A stretch of DNA of 64,000 nucleotides from Gymnopus androsaceus JB14 (GCA_009733575.1 ML769444.1:62001-126000); one strand, 5' to 3'; shown: positions 47,479 through 60,841, counted from the stretch's first letter. Made by a program: numbers and translations. Notes: generated from the letters alone by a model not told the origin.

Positions 47479-48118
47479 CAATAAAAGTTGGATTATGACT
47501 TATAGGGCACAATGAGAGAGAGGTAAATGTACACACAATCGACGATCTGACGAAGAGACAACGCCAAGCAATGACATGCACAATAGTAGCAGCACTTTCA
47601 AGCTTCCTTCTCATTTTTCTCTCAACTGTCATTTTTTTCTTTCTGTGTGTGTTTACATTTTCAACAATCATGAATTCTATACCCCCCACAATTCTTCTCC
47701 TCACACATAGAGCTTGCACAGACTTTTTACTACTTGGGTCGGTACATATCTACATTTGCATAAATCCAAGAGACTTTTTAGCCTACTTTGTAGTAGCCTT
47801 CCCCTGACCTCGGTTCGTTCGCTTGTCGTCGTCTTTCCTTTTGACCATTTCATTCATTTTTTTTGCTTAGAGTAATGCGTTTGTTATACGTAGTTTTTGT
47901 TTAGTATGAGCTGGAACCGATTTTGCAACATAGGGATGAATGAAAAACAACTCCAAAGCTCCTAATAAGTAAAAATATACTGTATAGATGGGAAAATTGT
48001 TTCCATCACTGCCATCAGCGACAACGCTTTCTCTAGCTCTACCTTCTCCTCAGCCGGCCTGCAACAGTACGCTTTACTTCAAAGCCTACTTTGTATTTGG
48101 ACCTTCCTCTCTTTTATA
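47479..48118. other. Intergenic region
   Basis: 3' end of the transporter gene and promoter of chitin synthase. Nothing else recognised. Confidence 0.5.
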
Positions 48119-51100
48119 ATGGCCCTTCGTTTTCAGTCCAATGTCGATTTCACTGACGTTCCGATTCCGACAACCACAATCCGTCCTGGCCCTTCTGGAG
48201 CCACAATCCGTCGTGCCAAAACTCTGACTCGGCCAGAGCGATCTGTAGCACCAGTTCCCCTTATACACTCATCCACACATAGCCCTCTTTCCGACTCTTC
48301 TTCTTATGATGGCTCACAAATTTGGAGGATAACTTCGCTTGTCCTTACGTTTTGGGCTCCAGGGTTCCTCCTGAGCAGCATAGGTGGCCTCAAGGATAAA
48401 AATGTTAGACAAGCTTGGAGGGAAAAGGTTACGCTTTGTCTAATCATCCTCGCACTTTGCGGCGCAGTCGGCTTTGCCACAGTGGGGACAGAGCGGGTGC
48501 TGTGTCCACAGAATGCGAGCACTGCGACGACATTCCTTCGTTTAGATTCAACCCCAGGTGTCCTTGGCGTATTGGGACAAGTTTATAATGTCACCGATGC
48601 ATCATCATCTAGCCAGGTCGACTTGACTGGCCTTGCCAGTGCTTCTCCCGGCCAGGACATCACCCAGTATTTTGAAAGAGATGCTTCCGACTTTTCCGAA
48701 TGTACTGGCCTTTCATTTCGTGTAGCCTTAGACGCTCCTTGCACGACGACCAATCCCTGTGTTCTCGGCGACTACAATTCCACTTCCACCTTTACCAAGC
48801 TTGGCTTGGTAGCAACCAACTACATCGTTGGCTATTCTTGGGAACAAGTTACTGCCTCTCCGAACTACTTTGTCATCGACGGCGCCGTTCTCAACATGAC
48901 GACATATATGAATGTCCATTCAACTCCCGTTCCCACCGACGACGTTGACGCCGCTCTTCGAACGATGCTCCAAGGGTCCGGCGGTAGAGACGGAACCCGT
49001 CTGTTTTACAGTCGTTCCGACCTCCAATCTGCAGTGCCCTGTCTCAAACAGCGTTATTATGCTGGAAATATAGATAAAATCACTCCGGGGTGCTTTGCCT
49101 CCCAGCTAATTCTCTATGCAGGCCTGATAGTCATCCTCAGTCTCGTGGTCATCCGTTTCCTAATGGCCTGCATATTCAGTTGGTTCCTATCAGGTCGACT
49201 CGCTGATGCGCCGGATAGCAACGTGCTCAATCGCAATGCCATCAGCCCAGCTGTCATGCCCGAAGGCGCCAATGTTTCTGTAGACAACAAAAACGGTACT
49301 GCGCCATGGTCGGGCCCAGGAGGTGCGGCGAAGAAACTGAACAGGAACCCCTACCAATCTGACCGCTCATTCGCTTCCTCTACCACCCTCACCAATTCAT
49401 CTTCAGAGAGTTCTGTGGCTCCGGTTATGAGTCTGGCTGAGATTGGTGCAGAGCTATTCGCAATTTGCCTAGTCACCTGTTATTCCGAAGGTGAAGACTC
49501 GTTACGGACAACCCTCGACTCGATATCGCGGACAACGTACAGCGACGCGAGAAAACTGCTTTTCGTTGTTGCGGATGGAATGATCACGGGTGCAGGAGAG
49601 AAAAAAAGTACTCCAGATATCTGTGTCAGTCTGTTGGAGGCGGATCCGCGCTTTGGAAACCCTATCCCTATGATGTACGAAGCAGTAGGGTCAGGGGAGA
49701 AGGCCATTAACAGGGCAATGGTGTACGCCGGACACTACAGTAAGTCTCGTTACCATATAAGGCTAATATGCTGACTTGACTTTTGTTCTTTAGCTGTTGC
49801 TGGTCGACGTACGCCTATGGTCATCGTTGTCAAATGTGGCACAGAAGCCGAGGCCGCCGCTGGGAAAAAGTCTGGAAATCGAGGAAAGCGAGACAGTCAG
49901 CTCATCTTGATGAACTTTTTCTCTCGGGTCACATACAACGACCGCATGTCGCCGTTGGACTTTGAGCTCTTCCGCAAGATGCACGTTCTCATGGGAGTCA
50001 CACCCGACTTTTTCGAAGTCGTTCTCATGGTGCGTGTATTGTTGGAAGCGTTTATTTCTTTTACTAACTTTTAAAACGTTAGGTCGATGCTGACACGAAA
50101 GTTTTCCCTGGATCTCTCGGCTCTTTGGTCAACTGTATGTCCAACGACCAAATGATCATGGGTTGCTGTGGAGAAACTCGTATTGCCAACAAACGGCAGA
50201 GCTGGGTCACGATGATCCAGGTTTTCGAGTACTTCATTTCTCATCAACTCGCGAAAGCATTTGAAGCAGCGTTTGGTGGTGTTACATGTCTTCCCGGTTG
50301 TTTTTCCATGTTCCGATTAAAGGCTAGAAAGTCGAGTGGAGATGACTGGGTTCCTCTCATCATTAAACCCGAAATCGTGAAGGAATACAGCCAGAACGAA
50401 GTAACGACTCTACATCAAAAGAACTTGCTCCTCCTTGGAGAAGATCGATTCTTGACCACAATCCTACTTCGAACATTCCCCAATCGCAAGATGATGTTCT
50501 GTCCCCAAGCACGGTGTAGAACCGTTGTCCCCGACACTTTCTCCATGTTATTATCTCAACGTCGGCGGTGGATTAACTCTACCGTTCACAATCTCATGGA
50601 ACTCGTCCTCGTCCGCGACTTGTGTGGCACTTTCTGCTTCAGCATGCAATTCGTCGTGTTTATGGACCTTCTGGGTACTGTGGTTCTTCCCATTGCTATC
50701 GCCCTCACGTACACCTTGATTGCAGGAATGGCTATTAATCCTCCAAAGACGTTCGAAGAAGCCATTCCGCTTATGCTCCTTGTTTCCGTACTTGGTCTTC
50801 CAGGTATTCTCATTCTGATTACGACCGGCAAAGTCGTCTATTGCGTTTGGATGTTGATCTATCTACTTGCTCTACCGGTGTGGAATTTCATACTCCCAAT
50901 CTATGCTTTTTGGCATTTCGATGATTTCTCTTGGGGAGAAACGAGGTATGTTACTGTTAATACCCGTCATACCTGTGGTTGCTAATGCTCGTCTTTGTTA
51001 TACAGAAAAGTCGAAGGCGAGGTAAAGCAAGACGATCACAGCGGTGGTGGCAAAAAGTTGGACGGTCAAAGTGTGCCATTACGGAGATGGGAAGACTGGG

Positions 51101-51654
51101 AACGGTCACGACTTCGCAAGCTCCGTCGCGATGAGCGTAGACGCAGGGATTTTGAACAGTCACATCCTGCAGGATACATTGCTGGCGCCGACGATTTGCT
51201 CAGTGCTCGAGACGTACGCAGTCAATATGACGGGTCTGATGCGTACTCGATCGCTTCTTCAGAAGATGATACTTGGGGTGGGCAGATTGGCGGGTACAAC
51301 GAGAACAGCGTACAGTATCCTCCTCCACCTGTTGGGCTTGTGATGCCAGCAGATCGCGTACTGGAAACAGCCAAGACTGTCGACGCCAGTGAGCTTGAAG
51401 CAATGTTAGAGTCTGGTTTCGATGAGCGGTCACCAAATACTGCGCCAGCCTATACGCCCCGTTTCCAGCTTTCGGATAATAACTCATCGACACAGCTAGC
51501 CACTGGTCACAATGGTTATGCTCCCTTGACACGAGCAGCATCTCCTGGCAATACACCAACATCGCCGTCCTTTAATGCATCAAGAGCTGGTCCTGGAGGT
51601 GCACAAGAACGTTATGGTCCTTTGGGTCCTCTTGACCCTGCTACGAGATTTTGA
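48119..51654 (+). CDS. CHS3: Class IV chitin synthase (ScChs3 type)
   Basis: Membrane enzyme that polymerises GlcNAc from UDP-GlcNAc into cell-wall chitin. Exons 48119-49739, 49794-50029, 50083-50945 and 51006-51654 give 1122 aa with no frame problem. N-terminal membrane helices ([31 protein letters not shown]) are followed by an extracellular glycosylated loop, another helix ([19 protein letters not shown]), and the glycosyltransferase 2 core: [27 protein letters not shown] (D-x-D at about 621-623), GEDRFLTT (about 738-745) and QRRRWINST (778-786). The C-terminus has further helices, a basic Arg-rich stretch and a Ser/Pro-rich tail. There is no myosin motor, which separates it from classes V and VII. 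Its neighbour is a nucleotide-sugar transporter, but a functional link is only a guess. Confidence 0.92.
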
Positions 51655-52155
51655 GGGAGGATGAATGGATGTGCTGGACGGACTGTTCAATATTTGTCTT
51701 TCGCTTACCATATATCGCTTTGTGTTTGCTATACCCTTCAACTCTCACCTCGCACCCCCCTTCTCTCTCTTGCCGCGGAACGCTTCATTTTTAAAAGAGT
51801 ACCAGTTTTAATACTTATCAGCCGTCTTATGATTCTTTTCTTCTGTTGGTTTTGCATTGTCGAAGTTTTCTCTTGTCATACGCGCATTTACAGGTAAGTA
51901 TACGATATATATTCAGTATATAACAACACAAATCAAAACTTGCATAGTCTTGGATCTTTTGGGGTCTAAGCTATTGAGTGGAAGATTGAAGATTATCAGG
52001 GACGGCTTGTTCTCTGATACCATCTTTAAGTCTTCGTTCAATAAATGTGTAAGATCGTTAATTGATAGGTAGTAAATCGTAACCGTAAGTTGGAAGAATT
52101 GCTTTATTTCAACAAATTTTTCCTGATCTCGTTCTGCTTCCTCCCCTAGTCTTTA
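51655..52155. other. Convergent intergenic region
   Basis: 3' ends of the chitin synthase (plus) and transporter (minus) genes face each other here. No gene or repeat seen. Confidence 0.5.
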
Positions 52156-53781
52156 CTAATCGTCTTCTTTCACGAGTCCTACTTCAGCTTCTTCCAGTTC
52201 TTTAGCTCCGTGGTCCGCATTCCAAATGTAGAAATAGACAGCCGGCCCCCAGACAATGAAAGCACCGACAATATTCCCGAGATAAGTTGCAATGAGGGAT
52301 CTGTACAGAAAAATGAGCAAGTAAACAGGGTGTTATTGAGGTTTTGCTTACTTCCTGATATACAGACCCACAGTGAGTGACTCGGTATGGAACATTATAC
52401 CCAGCGGGATGTAAAACATGTTTGCAATAACTAGAGGATGATTGAGTTTAGAAAGGGCATGTGTGTGTGTTTTGTTGGAGATGCAAGAAGAGGGAAGGGG
52501 TGAATGAAAGAAAGAAAGAAGGCGGAGAGAGAGGGAAATTGGGAGATGAGAAAAGATGGATGAAGATGCAAGGGATCATGAAGAGTGGGGAATGAAGGAG
52601 TCATATAGGTGTACAATATCATCACAGAGTCACAAACATACCATGGTCAAATCCGCTTGCGACAAAAATCCATATGGGAATCTTTAGCATTGGATCGTCA
52701 GTGTTTTCAAGTCTGCTTATAAAGTACTAGTACGCACCCATACAGCCACTATCTTTGAGATAGTATCCTTGGAACCCACAAAAAACTGTTAAAATGATTC
52801 AACGCACGTCCCAGACCGATGAAGCGTGGTCACTCGCCCATATTGCAAGACAGACTAAGATATTGCAACCAATACCACGAAGAAAAATTTGATACCACAG
52901 AGGGTCAACTGCCTTTTTGCTGGTATACAGGTTAAGACGTCTGGCATAAAAGTACCAGACTCGTATATGGCCACTTACGTTGCAAACGACTGAATCCCAG
53001 TAATGTAGGGCTCCGAAGAAAGGATCCCGCTAACTAAGAACAAAGGTGGCGCGTTATAGGGAGGGTTATTTATTTACAAGTGGAAAATGGACGCACAATG
53101 CACTAAAATAGCAGCTAATATAGCGAGTTGATGAGCACTTTTTTCCAAGCTACATTTCAGGAAACTGAGGCTTTATGACTCACCAGAGAAGAGACTTCCT
53201 GCGAGATTGCCAAACGTGACTATACAATATGTGGGTGAGCTAATGAGCTGAAGTGCTCGGAACGCTCGTAAAGCTTTACCAATGAGCCAGTTTACTGGGA
53301 GACTCCACCACGGTATATCTCCGCTTGCTATACCTATAGGAAAGACCTTTTTCACGTCAGTCCCAGTCGAACCCAAGCGAACTGAATTTACTCACCATCA
53401 TATTACTCGTCAAGAGCTCCAGACCTAGCATCGGAATTCTGTGCAAAGACGGTTGAACGGTTGTAATTATACATTGAACACAAATGCATACAATACGAAT
53501 CCTGAAGGGAACACAAAACCGCCCAAAATCTTCGTTATAGCCGGGTTTCCTGTTACGGCGGACAGGGCTGGAGTACCACTCGACACGATTTCATTCATGA
53601 GGGCACCAAACGACAACATCAAGCCTGCGAGTACCTAAGAGGGCTTGTCAGATAAAGCTTGAAAGAAATTCAAGGAACTCACAGCTTTGAAGAATACCAA
53701 GTCATACCTCATTCGATGTTTCACCAAAGCCTGCTGAGCAAGTACAAGAGTGATTTCATCGGGCTTCAAAGTAGACTCCAT
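52156..53781 (-). CDS. Formate/nitrite transporter (FNT family)
   Basis: Pentameric channel-like transporter for small monovalent anions such as formate or nitrite. From ATG 53781 (MESTLKPDEITLVLAQQA) the exons read AVLAGLMLSFGALMNEIVSS, GLELLTSNMM, VFPIGIASGDIPWWSLPVNW, VTFGNLAGSLFSAAILVH, then KAVDPLWYQIFLRGIGCN, IPIWIFVASGFDHVIANMF, YIPLGIMFHTESL and IATYLGNIVGAFIVWG. The six membrane helices and the FNT signature regions are present. The end is acidic (KELEEAEVGLVKEDD). One intron (52786-52837) has a GC donor (GCGAGT) and joins Trp to WFFVGSKDTISKIV in frame; another (52431-52641) is unusually long at 211 nt and full of CT repeats. No frame correction needed. Confidence 0.88.
52431..52641 (-). 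repeat. CT-rich simple repeats within a long intron
   Basis: The intron of the FNT gene holds GAAA, GAGA and GTGT runs (on the plus strand, 52460-52530). It is four times longer than the other introns of the window, probably by expansion of these simple repeats. Confidence 0.6.
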
Positions 53782-55405
53782 ATCGCTTCGTATCTGAAGT
53801 GGTCTGTGAGTGGTGAGAGACTTTAGAAGCCTTAACTCAGAGGAATCCAACATCCATATTAAATACTCAGGCTCGTTTCCAACTTGGTCAAATTACCAAG
53901 TCTTGGGGCCAGTCGAATTTGCCATGAGGTGTGGCGTGGGGAGACATTAGGTTTTGGTTGCAGGAGGGTGAGAGTGCACACACTCGTGCACGGAAAGATA
54001 AGTGTTACGGTCCAATGAGATGCGTCCGAGTCCGAGGGCTGCAATACATGCGCGGTCTTTCATTCCGTTTTCGGGAAGATGAGTTGGTGGCAATTGAAAG
54101 ACCATATGAATAACATTCTGTGGCGCAAAGATTCGAAGTGATTTGTGCATTTGCACCCATGGAATAATCAAGAGGAAAAGATTGACTTGAAGGTTTCCTA
54201 TAAAGGCATTTTGGCGGGAGCAAAACTTTTTTTTCTTTTCATATAACCTTGAGGGGAAGACGTAATAGAGGACTGATAAATATATATTCAATAATAGAAT
54301 AATTTAAGAAGAGAGATAGGCTTACTAGCCTGCCACATGGGGCCCTGATTCTGACAAGAAATTTTCCCTTTTTTGGCGGAGATACATATGTAAACTCAAA
54401 AAAATAGGACTTACTCCAAAGGTCGCCATCTGGACTTTTTATGGAGGGGGCTAGATGATCTGTCATTTGACATTTGAGCGATTTATAGGTGTCGCAATTG
54501 CATTGGGAATTATAAGGAGCTTCGGCTGTATTGCCAGGCGCCCTGAGCGTCTGCGTAATTTACTAAATGCACTCCCGCCGGGGAGTTACTAACCAAGGTC
54601 AAGGACTATGTACCTTGAACAAACTATGCGCGGCATCAAGTTGGACGACCTATCGGCTGCTTGGTGCCATCGAATTTCGAAAGCGCCCCCTCCTAAAAAA
54701 AAAAAAAAGAAACAAGGCTCTAAGAAGGGAAGTCAAAGCGAGTTCTATCGCAGGTGGCACGTGCATTGGTTTGCGCTGGTTAGGTAATATGCCTGCTCTT
54801 ATCTATAGCCATTTTGAGCTTGATCCTTTGGGTCTAGAAATCAATGGAAAACTATGGAAACAAAAGGGTCCAGGCGAAATGAATGCAGTTTCGAAATTCA
54901 CATGGCCTTCAATTATTGAATTTAAACATTTCGAGGCCAAAAAAAAAAGCAAAAAAACGAGTTGCATATCTCTTTTCTGTAACGTGTCGCGGCATATACG
55001 GAATCTACCTTACTACGACGGCTTGTAGATTCCATCTTGTTTCGTTCCTTTACACCCCTGATCCATCTCCAGATATCGTTGATCGAACTTCGGAGGATAA
55101 AAATTGAAGCACAAAAATTGAGCTTACATGCGCTAAAGATGTACACTCAGAGAGGGCTGTTGGGGCTGTTATAGTACTTAGTTCTATGCTGCGCAAAGGT
55201 TTGAACAGAAAGTCAGGCCTCCTTATCTACGTCGATCGGGGGGCCGACACTCTTCCAAATGCCTTTTTCCGATTTCGCCTGGGTGATTTCAAACCATCAC
55301 TGGCCCCGGTAGGTACGTGCCTGACAATCCTTATCTTCATGTACAATCGTCTTAGAACCCTTATATCAGCTCGTTCTTTGCCCGACATTCTCTTTCTTTC
55401 CTCCT
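53782..55405. other. Intergenic region
   Basis: 1.6 kb between two divergent genes, so both promoters lie here. It includes A-runs at about 54696-54709 and 54940-54957. Open stretches at 54567-55028 are Lys-rich because of these runs and show no family resemblance. No gene or mobile element could be supported. Confidence 0.5.
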
Positions 55406-58116
55406 ATGACCCTCTCCCCACCTCAAGATGAGTTCGCTCACTCCTCGAACCGCATACGAAGATCAAGTCGAGCCTGTTTACAGTGTCGAACGAGGAAGCA
55501 ACGCTGCTATGGGGATTCAGACTCTCCACTCATTTCAGGGCCATGTCAGCGCTGCAGAAACTCGGGAAAAATATGCTCATTTGAGGCCGAAGACTTAGGG
55601 AAAAGCTTGGGTCAAGGACGACTTGGAACTTTGGGGCTAAACTCCGGGTCCTCAAGCTCAAGTATGGCAAAGATTATTGGCAGCCTAGCAATCAGAGTAC
55701 GCGCTTCCGCTTACCTCCTTCCAAGACTTATCTCTAACATGTATTATCTGCCAGATTGGCCGAGCATAGAGCAAGGTTGGAAGCCCTCGAGCAAGCAGTC
55801 AATATACTACCCATTGGCAGTCCCACGATCTCCTCTTCTCCGATTTCAATGAAGAAACACTTTAGCATGGATGGTGTAGCCCTGGGTGCACCTATAGCAA
55901 CCCTCCGCACACTTTCTTCTCTATCAGAGGATGAACGCGATTCTTTCTCGGGAAACGGCATGAGCATGAATGTTTCAGACTCACTCAATCATCTTACCGG
56001 ATATTCGCCTACAAGCTCCTCTGGGTATGATGGCAACCTCGCTAATAATGGACGAAATCAACTCGATCCTGTCACCCGAGGTGTACTTTCGATGGACGAG
56101 GGGCAAGCACTGTTTGACATGTAAGCTCCCTTTTGTTTGAATATATACCCATATTTAATACGGTCCCAGATTCTTCGCTCATTGCCACTCGCTTGCTCCT
56201 GTACTATGCACGCGCATTCAGAGTGACGCTTCGTTTGTACGTCATAGTAGTCCGATTCTCTTCATTACTATTTGCTCTGTTGGTGCGCGATTTTGGGGAC
56301 CGCAAATGTATGTTGCCAGAGTTTGGGATCGAACTTCTTACTGACAAGTTTCATTAGCTCTCTTCATCCCCGTTATACGAATATCATTCGGCTTCTGGAT
56401 CAGGCAATAAGCCAACTACTCTTGCGGCCAACTCCTTCCGACATGAAAGTTGAAGCTGTACAGGCGCTTCTCATTTATGTGCAGTGGATGCCTATAGACG
56501 TTTCCCCGACGACTGCGACTACAGGACCTTCTTCTCCATCGTCTCCCCATTCTTTCGCAGATTTCTCTTCATTGCCGAGTCCTCGCTTTAATGTGACCTC
56601 TGCTCGCAGCCGCTTCAGTGACACAAGTGCTTGGTCCCTGGTAGGACTTGCGATCCGACTGGCGAATTTTCTCGGGTTGGACCGTTCTGTTGATGCGCCG
56701 TTCACTTCTCCAGATATCTCAGACGATGCCATGATTCGCATGAGGACATGGATGAATCTCTTGTCAATTGATCACCAGTGAGTCTCGCCCTACATGTATC
56801 TATTATTCTGTCTAATGCACGAGCGTCTTGGTCTCAGTTTAACTCTAACGGCGCGCCTGCCTGCTTCTTTGGATCCTGTCCCAGCAGCAAGGGCTGCACG
56901 CTCATTTGCTTCCAGTCCACGCGCAGAGCCAACTGACTTGAAAGGTTGCTGGTTTGTGCGAACTCGTCGGTGTCGTTCATCGTGCAGCAAAATTCGCCGG
57001 AGATTCTTCTTTACGCGTGCTTGATAGAGTATCACTGCAGAAAGCAAATGCTGAGCTTAATGAATGGGAATCGTGAGCTATTTGTGCGTTCAGACCTAGA
57101 TCTGAGGAGCTAACCCAGTATATTTTCTAGTATGTGGGCCATGGCATTATGTGAGTGGCCATACTACATTCGTAGCGCTGCGTTTGTTTTCTAAACACTA
57201 TCCTCGAATAGCTAGCAGCGGATTTAATCAATACCGCACTCAGATGCCTTTCACTGCTCTCCGGGTAAGTGGGGTACATTCTTTTTTTTTGCAGTAGTGT
57301 GATTTTGACAATATATACTTTCAGTGGACCCGACTTGCTCTTAATGTCGTTTCTTTAGGCCCACGGTTCCTTGGTAACCACGCGGACGAACTCCGTACGC
57401 CGTGCACATCTGCTCTTCGAAACGCAGTTGAAGCAGCTGCTTCTATGCTGTACTGTTTCTCGTCGAAAGAGCAAGAAAGTACCATGGGGCCTTTGATCGT
57501 GGATGCCGGAGCTTTGTCGTCTTTTAAGTACAGCATTGATGCTTATTGGATCACCCATGCGTTTGCGATAGTCTTTTTGGCCATGGCGTATGAACGAGGC
57601 GTCATCAATGGTTTGTTCTGGCATGTATAGTTCTATCGCATAACTAACACATTTTATAGACGACCTAAGCCTTGTAGATCCCTCTCAACTCATTACAGCT
57701 CATGTCCCTATTCAGGATGTATTATCGTACCCTTCGCGAGAGTCGCCACTTTCATTCTCTGTCTCTCCCTCCTCAGGTTACACAAGTTCTCGAACGGTAC
57801 CACTCCAAGAATGTTCAGCCTTGTATCGTCTCGGACGACTTGCAGCAGATGTGTTTGCCAGTGCGGCCATACAACCACCTGCTACGCATTATAGACAAAT
57901 TGTGGACAATACTATGAACGCACTAACACTGAGGGGTGGAGAAGGAGGCATGTCTGACTCGGGGCTGGGAGTGGCAGACATGTTTGCGCTCGTAATGGAG
58001 GAAGGTAAGTTGGCTTGAGCAGTTCTTTGTCCGATTTTGACCAAGGTGTAGGATTTGAAGTAGGATCATTTGATAGTGAGTCCATCTTTGGTGGATTCCC
58101 TGGAATGCTACATTGA
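55406..58116 (+). CDS. Zn2Cys6 transcription factor with fungal_trans middle domain
   Basis: Nuclear regulator. The DNA-binding cluster is ACLQCRTRKQRC followed by CQRCRNSGKIC (about residues 24-60), with an 11-residue loop between the third and fourth Cys. A heptad-like stretch (AEHRARLEALEQAV) then suggests a dimer helix. The middle homology region is recognisable as IFFAHCHSLAPVL, FITICSVGARFWGPQ, HPRYTNIIRLLDQA, LALYVQWMP-like and WSLVGLAIRLANFLGLDR. Later exons run through RTQMPFTALR, WTRLALNVVSLG, HAFAIVFLAMAYERG to MEEGFEVGSFD and TGA at 58114-58116. Frame corrections seem needed near 55695-55700 (extra A at the donor, CAGAGTACG), around the splice at 56310-56356, and at about 56940 (extra A in TTGAAAGGTTGC). 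Regulated genes unknown. Confidence 0.8.
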
Positions 58117-58392
58117 AAAGGCATTGGCTGATTATCATTACAATTGAACGTGTATTTCTGCCTGTTTTGTTATTACCGTAATTCTAATAAATAGTGTACT
58201 TCTGCGATTTGAATTGGGAGTGGCGAGGAGTTGGATAAAAACGCATTATGTAAATGCTCTCTGAAACAAGCTTGCCACTGAACCACAAACTTTGTTTCCT
58301 ATCTACTTTTGACTTTTCTATTCTAAAAGTGTCGATCTTCCTTATCTGGTGGCGAGACCATCGTGAACTTGCAGTGACCACATACAGACAAG

Positions 58393-60841
58393 ATGGAACG
58401 ACTGGAACAGCTACCTGAGCATCTCCTGGACAGTGAGTAATTTACTACGCGTCTTTTCAGCCAATTATCATTCCTACTATGATTTTTCTACACAGAGATC
58501 GTGAAAACCGCGTTAACAATCGACCAATCGTTGCGTTCCGCATTCATTTCATCTTTCGGTTCTCGAATACACAACTCTGCGGTTCGAGTACTCTTCTTAT
58601 CCTTGAATGTCGAAGACTGCGAGGACCGTTTTTACAAGTCTTCTGTTTATCCAATTATCCTAAATCCCGGTTCGTCCCTCTCTGCGTAAGCCTTTTCCTT
58701 CCCGAAGTTCATTTTTTCTTGGTTCAGCTCGCTATGGTCATATCGTGAAATCTTTGACCATTATCAATCCCACATTCGGAGAAGGCTTCAGCGACGACGC
58801 GCAAGGCCTTCGAGCTCTTAGGCCGATATCGGCCGATATTTTAACAAGTCTCCTGCAATCCTGCACTAGCCTCGAAACTTTCCGCTGGGAAAGTTCGCTA
58901 CCGCCGCCAGATGGCATATGCGAACAATTATCATCCTTCAGTACTCGACTCACCTCCTTTCATTACAATCCCTATCACCCTACCAAGTCTACTTCACGAT
59001 GGGACGCGCCGTCTCTTCCGCTTTTGAAAAGTCTCCCACTCACTGCACTTTCTCTGAAACACCTTTCTCAAACTGGAACGCGAGCTCTGACCCGCTTGCT
59101 CAGTAACATGAGAGAAGATGGCGTCCTGGTCCTAGAAGATCTCGACCTTGATCTCTTATGGTTAGATGAACCTGTTTGTCTGGCAATCGCAGAAGCGGGT
59201 ACCAAGATTGGTCGGTTGTGCTTGCGCACGAACGGAACTAAATTGAATGATAAGGGATTAACCTCAATTATTGAAAAGTGCGAGAATCTAGAGAATCTGG
59301 TACTGGATCAAGTACAAGGTAAATTATTATGCTTTCGTGCACCTAGAGTTATATGCACTGATATATTCAATGAAGGCCGTATCAGTCGCTGTTTTTGGAC
59401 AAAACCACTCAGATTCTCATCTGGTCTTCGGTCTCTCCGAATCTCGATATCTGAGACGGGACACAGTTGGGCTAATGACCATCTTGACTCACTTCCTTCT
59501 TTCCCGCTCGAGCAACTTACCGAATTATCTATTTCAAGTTCGTCTAGCGCGGACGGCGCTGTATCTATAAAGCCTCTGCCCGCACCGCTCTCAGAACGGT
59601 TGCGGGACTGCAAATCTTTGACAAAGTTTCATTGCGATCACTGGGCAATTCCCCTCGCCGATCTCAAATCTCTTCTTGAAAGTTGCAGTAGGCTAGAGGT
59701 TGGTGATTTGCAATAGGGGCTTTGTTCATACTTTTCTGAGATCGTCCATAGTGCCTCAAAATTTGTCTCGAAGCTTCTTTCTCCAAACTCTTAGGCCTTA
59801 CTTCCACATCTCTCTCAAACCTGCACACTTTATCGGTCTCCCTTCATCCTGATCGTGCTCCCGGAACACCTCCCCCAGCTCTTTCCCCTAATGCTCTCGC
59901 TCATCTACCTCTGCCTGCGTCCTCCGAGGTGCCAGCTGCCAAGGAGAAGACCACCGACGATCCTTCCCTACCGCTTCTTCGAGATGTCAAGCGTTTTGCT
60001 CGTAAATGCCCAAAACTCGGACTTTTAGGTTAGTGAAGCTGCAGTTCGATCTACAGAGGTTAACGTGAAATAGATTGGTACGGGAAAAACGCCCGAGGCT
60101 CATGGATCGTGCAAAGGCCTTTCAATAGCTCTAAAAACGTGTCTGTTGAACATCTCCCGCCGAGGTTGTCCTCGGAAACCTGGAAAGATATGCTACGGGA
60201 AGACCAGATTCGCATTTTCTTGGACCGGGGCGGTGCATGGTTGAATGAAACTCGTTCCGGTCAACAGTGGACTGGAGACCAGGCAGAAATCCACCTGATA
60301 TCGGACGTCGCAGAACAGGGGAAAGATGCTGGAGTCGAAAAGAATCCACGTCGTGCAGGTTCCAAAAAACCTAGAGTTCCATCAATATCCACATCGTCCT
60401 CAATCAGTGATCTACCGTCCACGCCGATCAGGGCATCCGTCTCACCCGTGGATGTGTATTCCCTGACTGCCTCACCTTTGGAGGCCCCCCTATCGATGTC
60501 TCGACATCTGGATTTTAGCTCAAACTCTGCTTTTACCTCGGCCCAAACTCGCGACCACAGACGCTCACCTTCAGAGCCGGACTGCTACGCAGAAGCACGT
60601 TGGAAAACCGCGAAGTGGATCTGATGTTTCCACCGGCTTGGCCAAGTTGCGGTCTGCGCCTGCTCGCGGTCGAGGCAGAGGTTTTCGAAAGGTTCCTGTC
60701 GATGAAGGGCATGGCGGACGAGCAACAGTCGGTAGCAAGGAAAAGAACAAGTATACTGCATCGAAGATGGGAAGAGGGCGCTCTCAGCCCCATACTGAGG
60801 GTCGCGGTGTAGGGATTCCAGGAAATGTCAACCGAAAGTAA
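58393..60841 (+). CDS. Leucine-rich-repeat (RNI-like) protein with RG-rich C-terminus
   Basis: Begins MERLEQLPEHLLDK, which loosely resembles an F-box start, followed by exons at about 58499-58672, 58731 onward and others, with GT-AG introns in frame. The body has degenerate leucine-rich repeats of the RNI type (SLPLTALSLKHLSQ, DLDLDLLWLDE, NLENLVLDQVQ, LEQLTELSISSS, LRDCKSLTKFHCD). A Ser-rich linker comes next, then a basic RG/GR-rich end (SAPARGRGRGFRKVP, SKMGRGRSQPHTEGRG) in another frame, reached by ignoring one G at about 60577-60583 (GAGCCGGACTGC). Without that correction the protein stops at 60624. LRR proteins of this type act as binding scaffolds, often in ubiquitin ligases. The F-box call is uncertain. 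Confidence 0.68.

Noticed and set aside
54690..54960. Poly-A tracts as the end of a retroposed element
   Set aside because: No coding or structural remnant of a retroelement and no clear target-site duplication is visible next to the A-runs.
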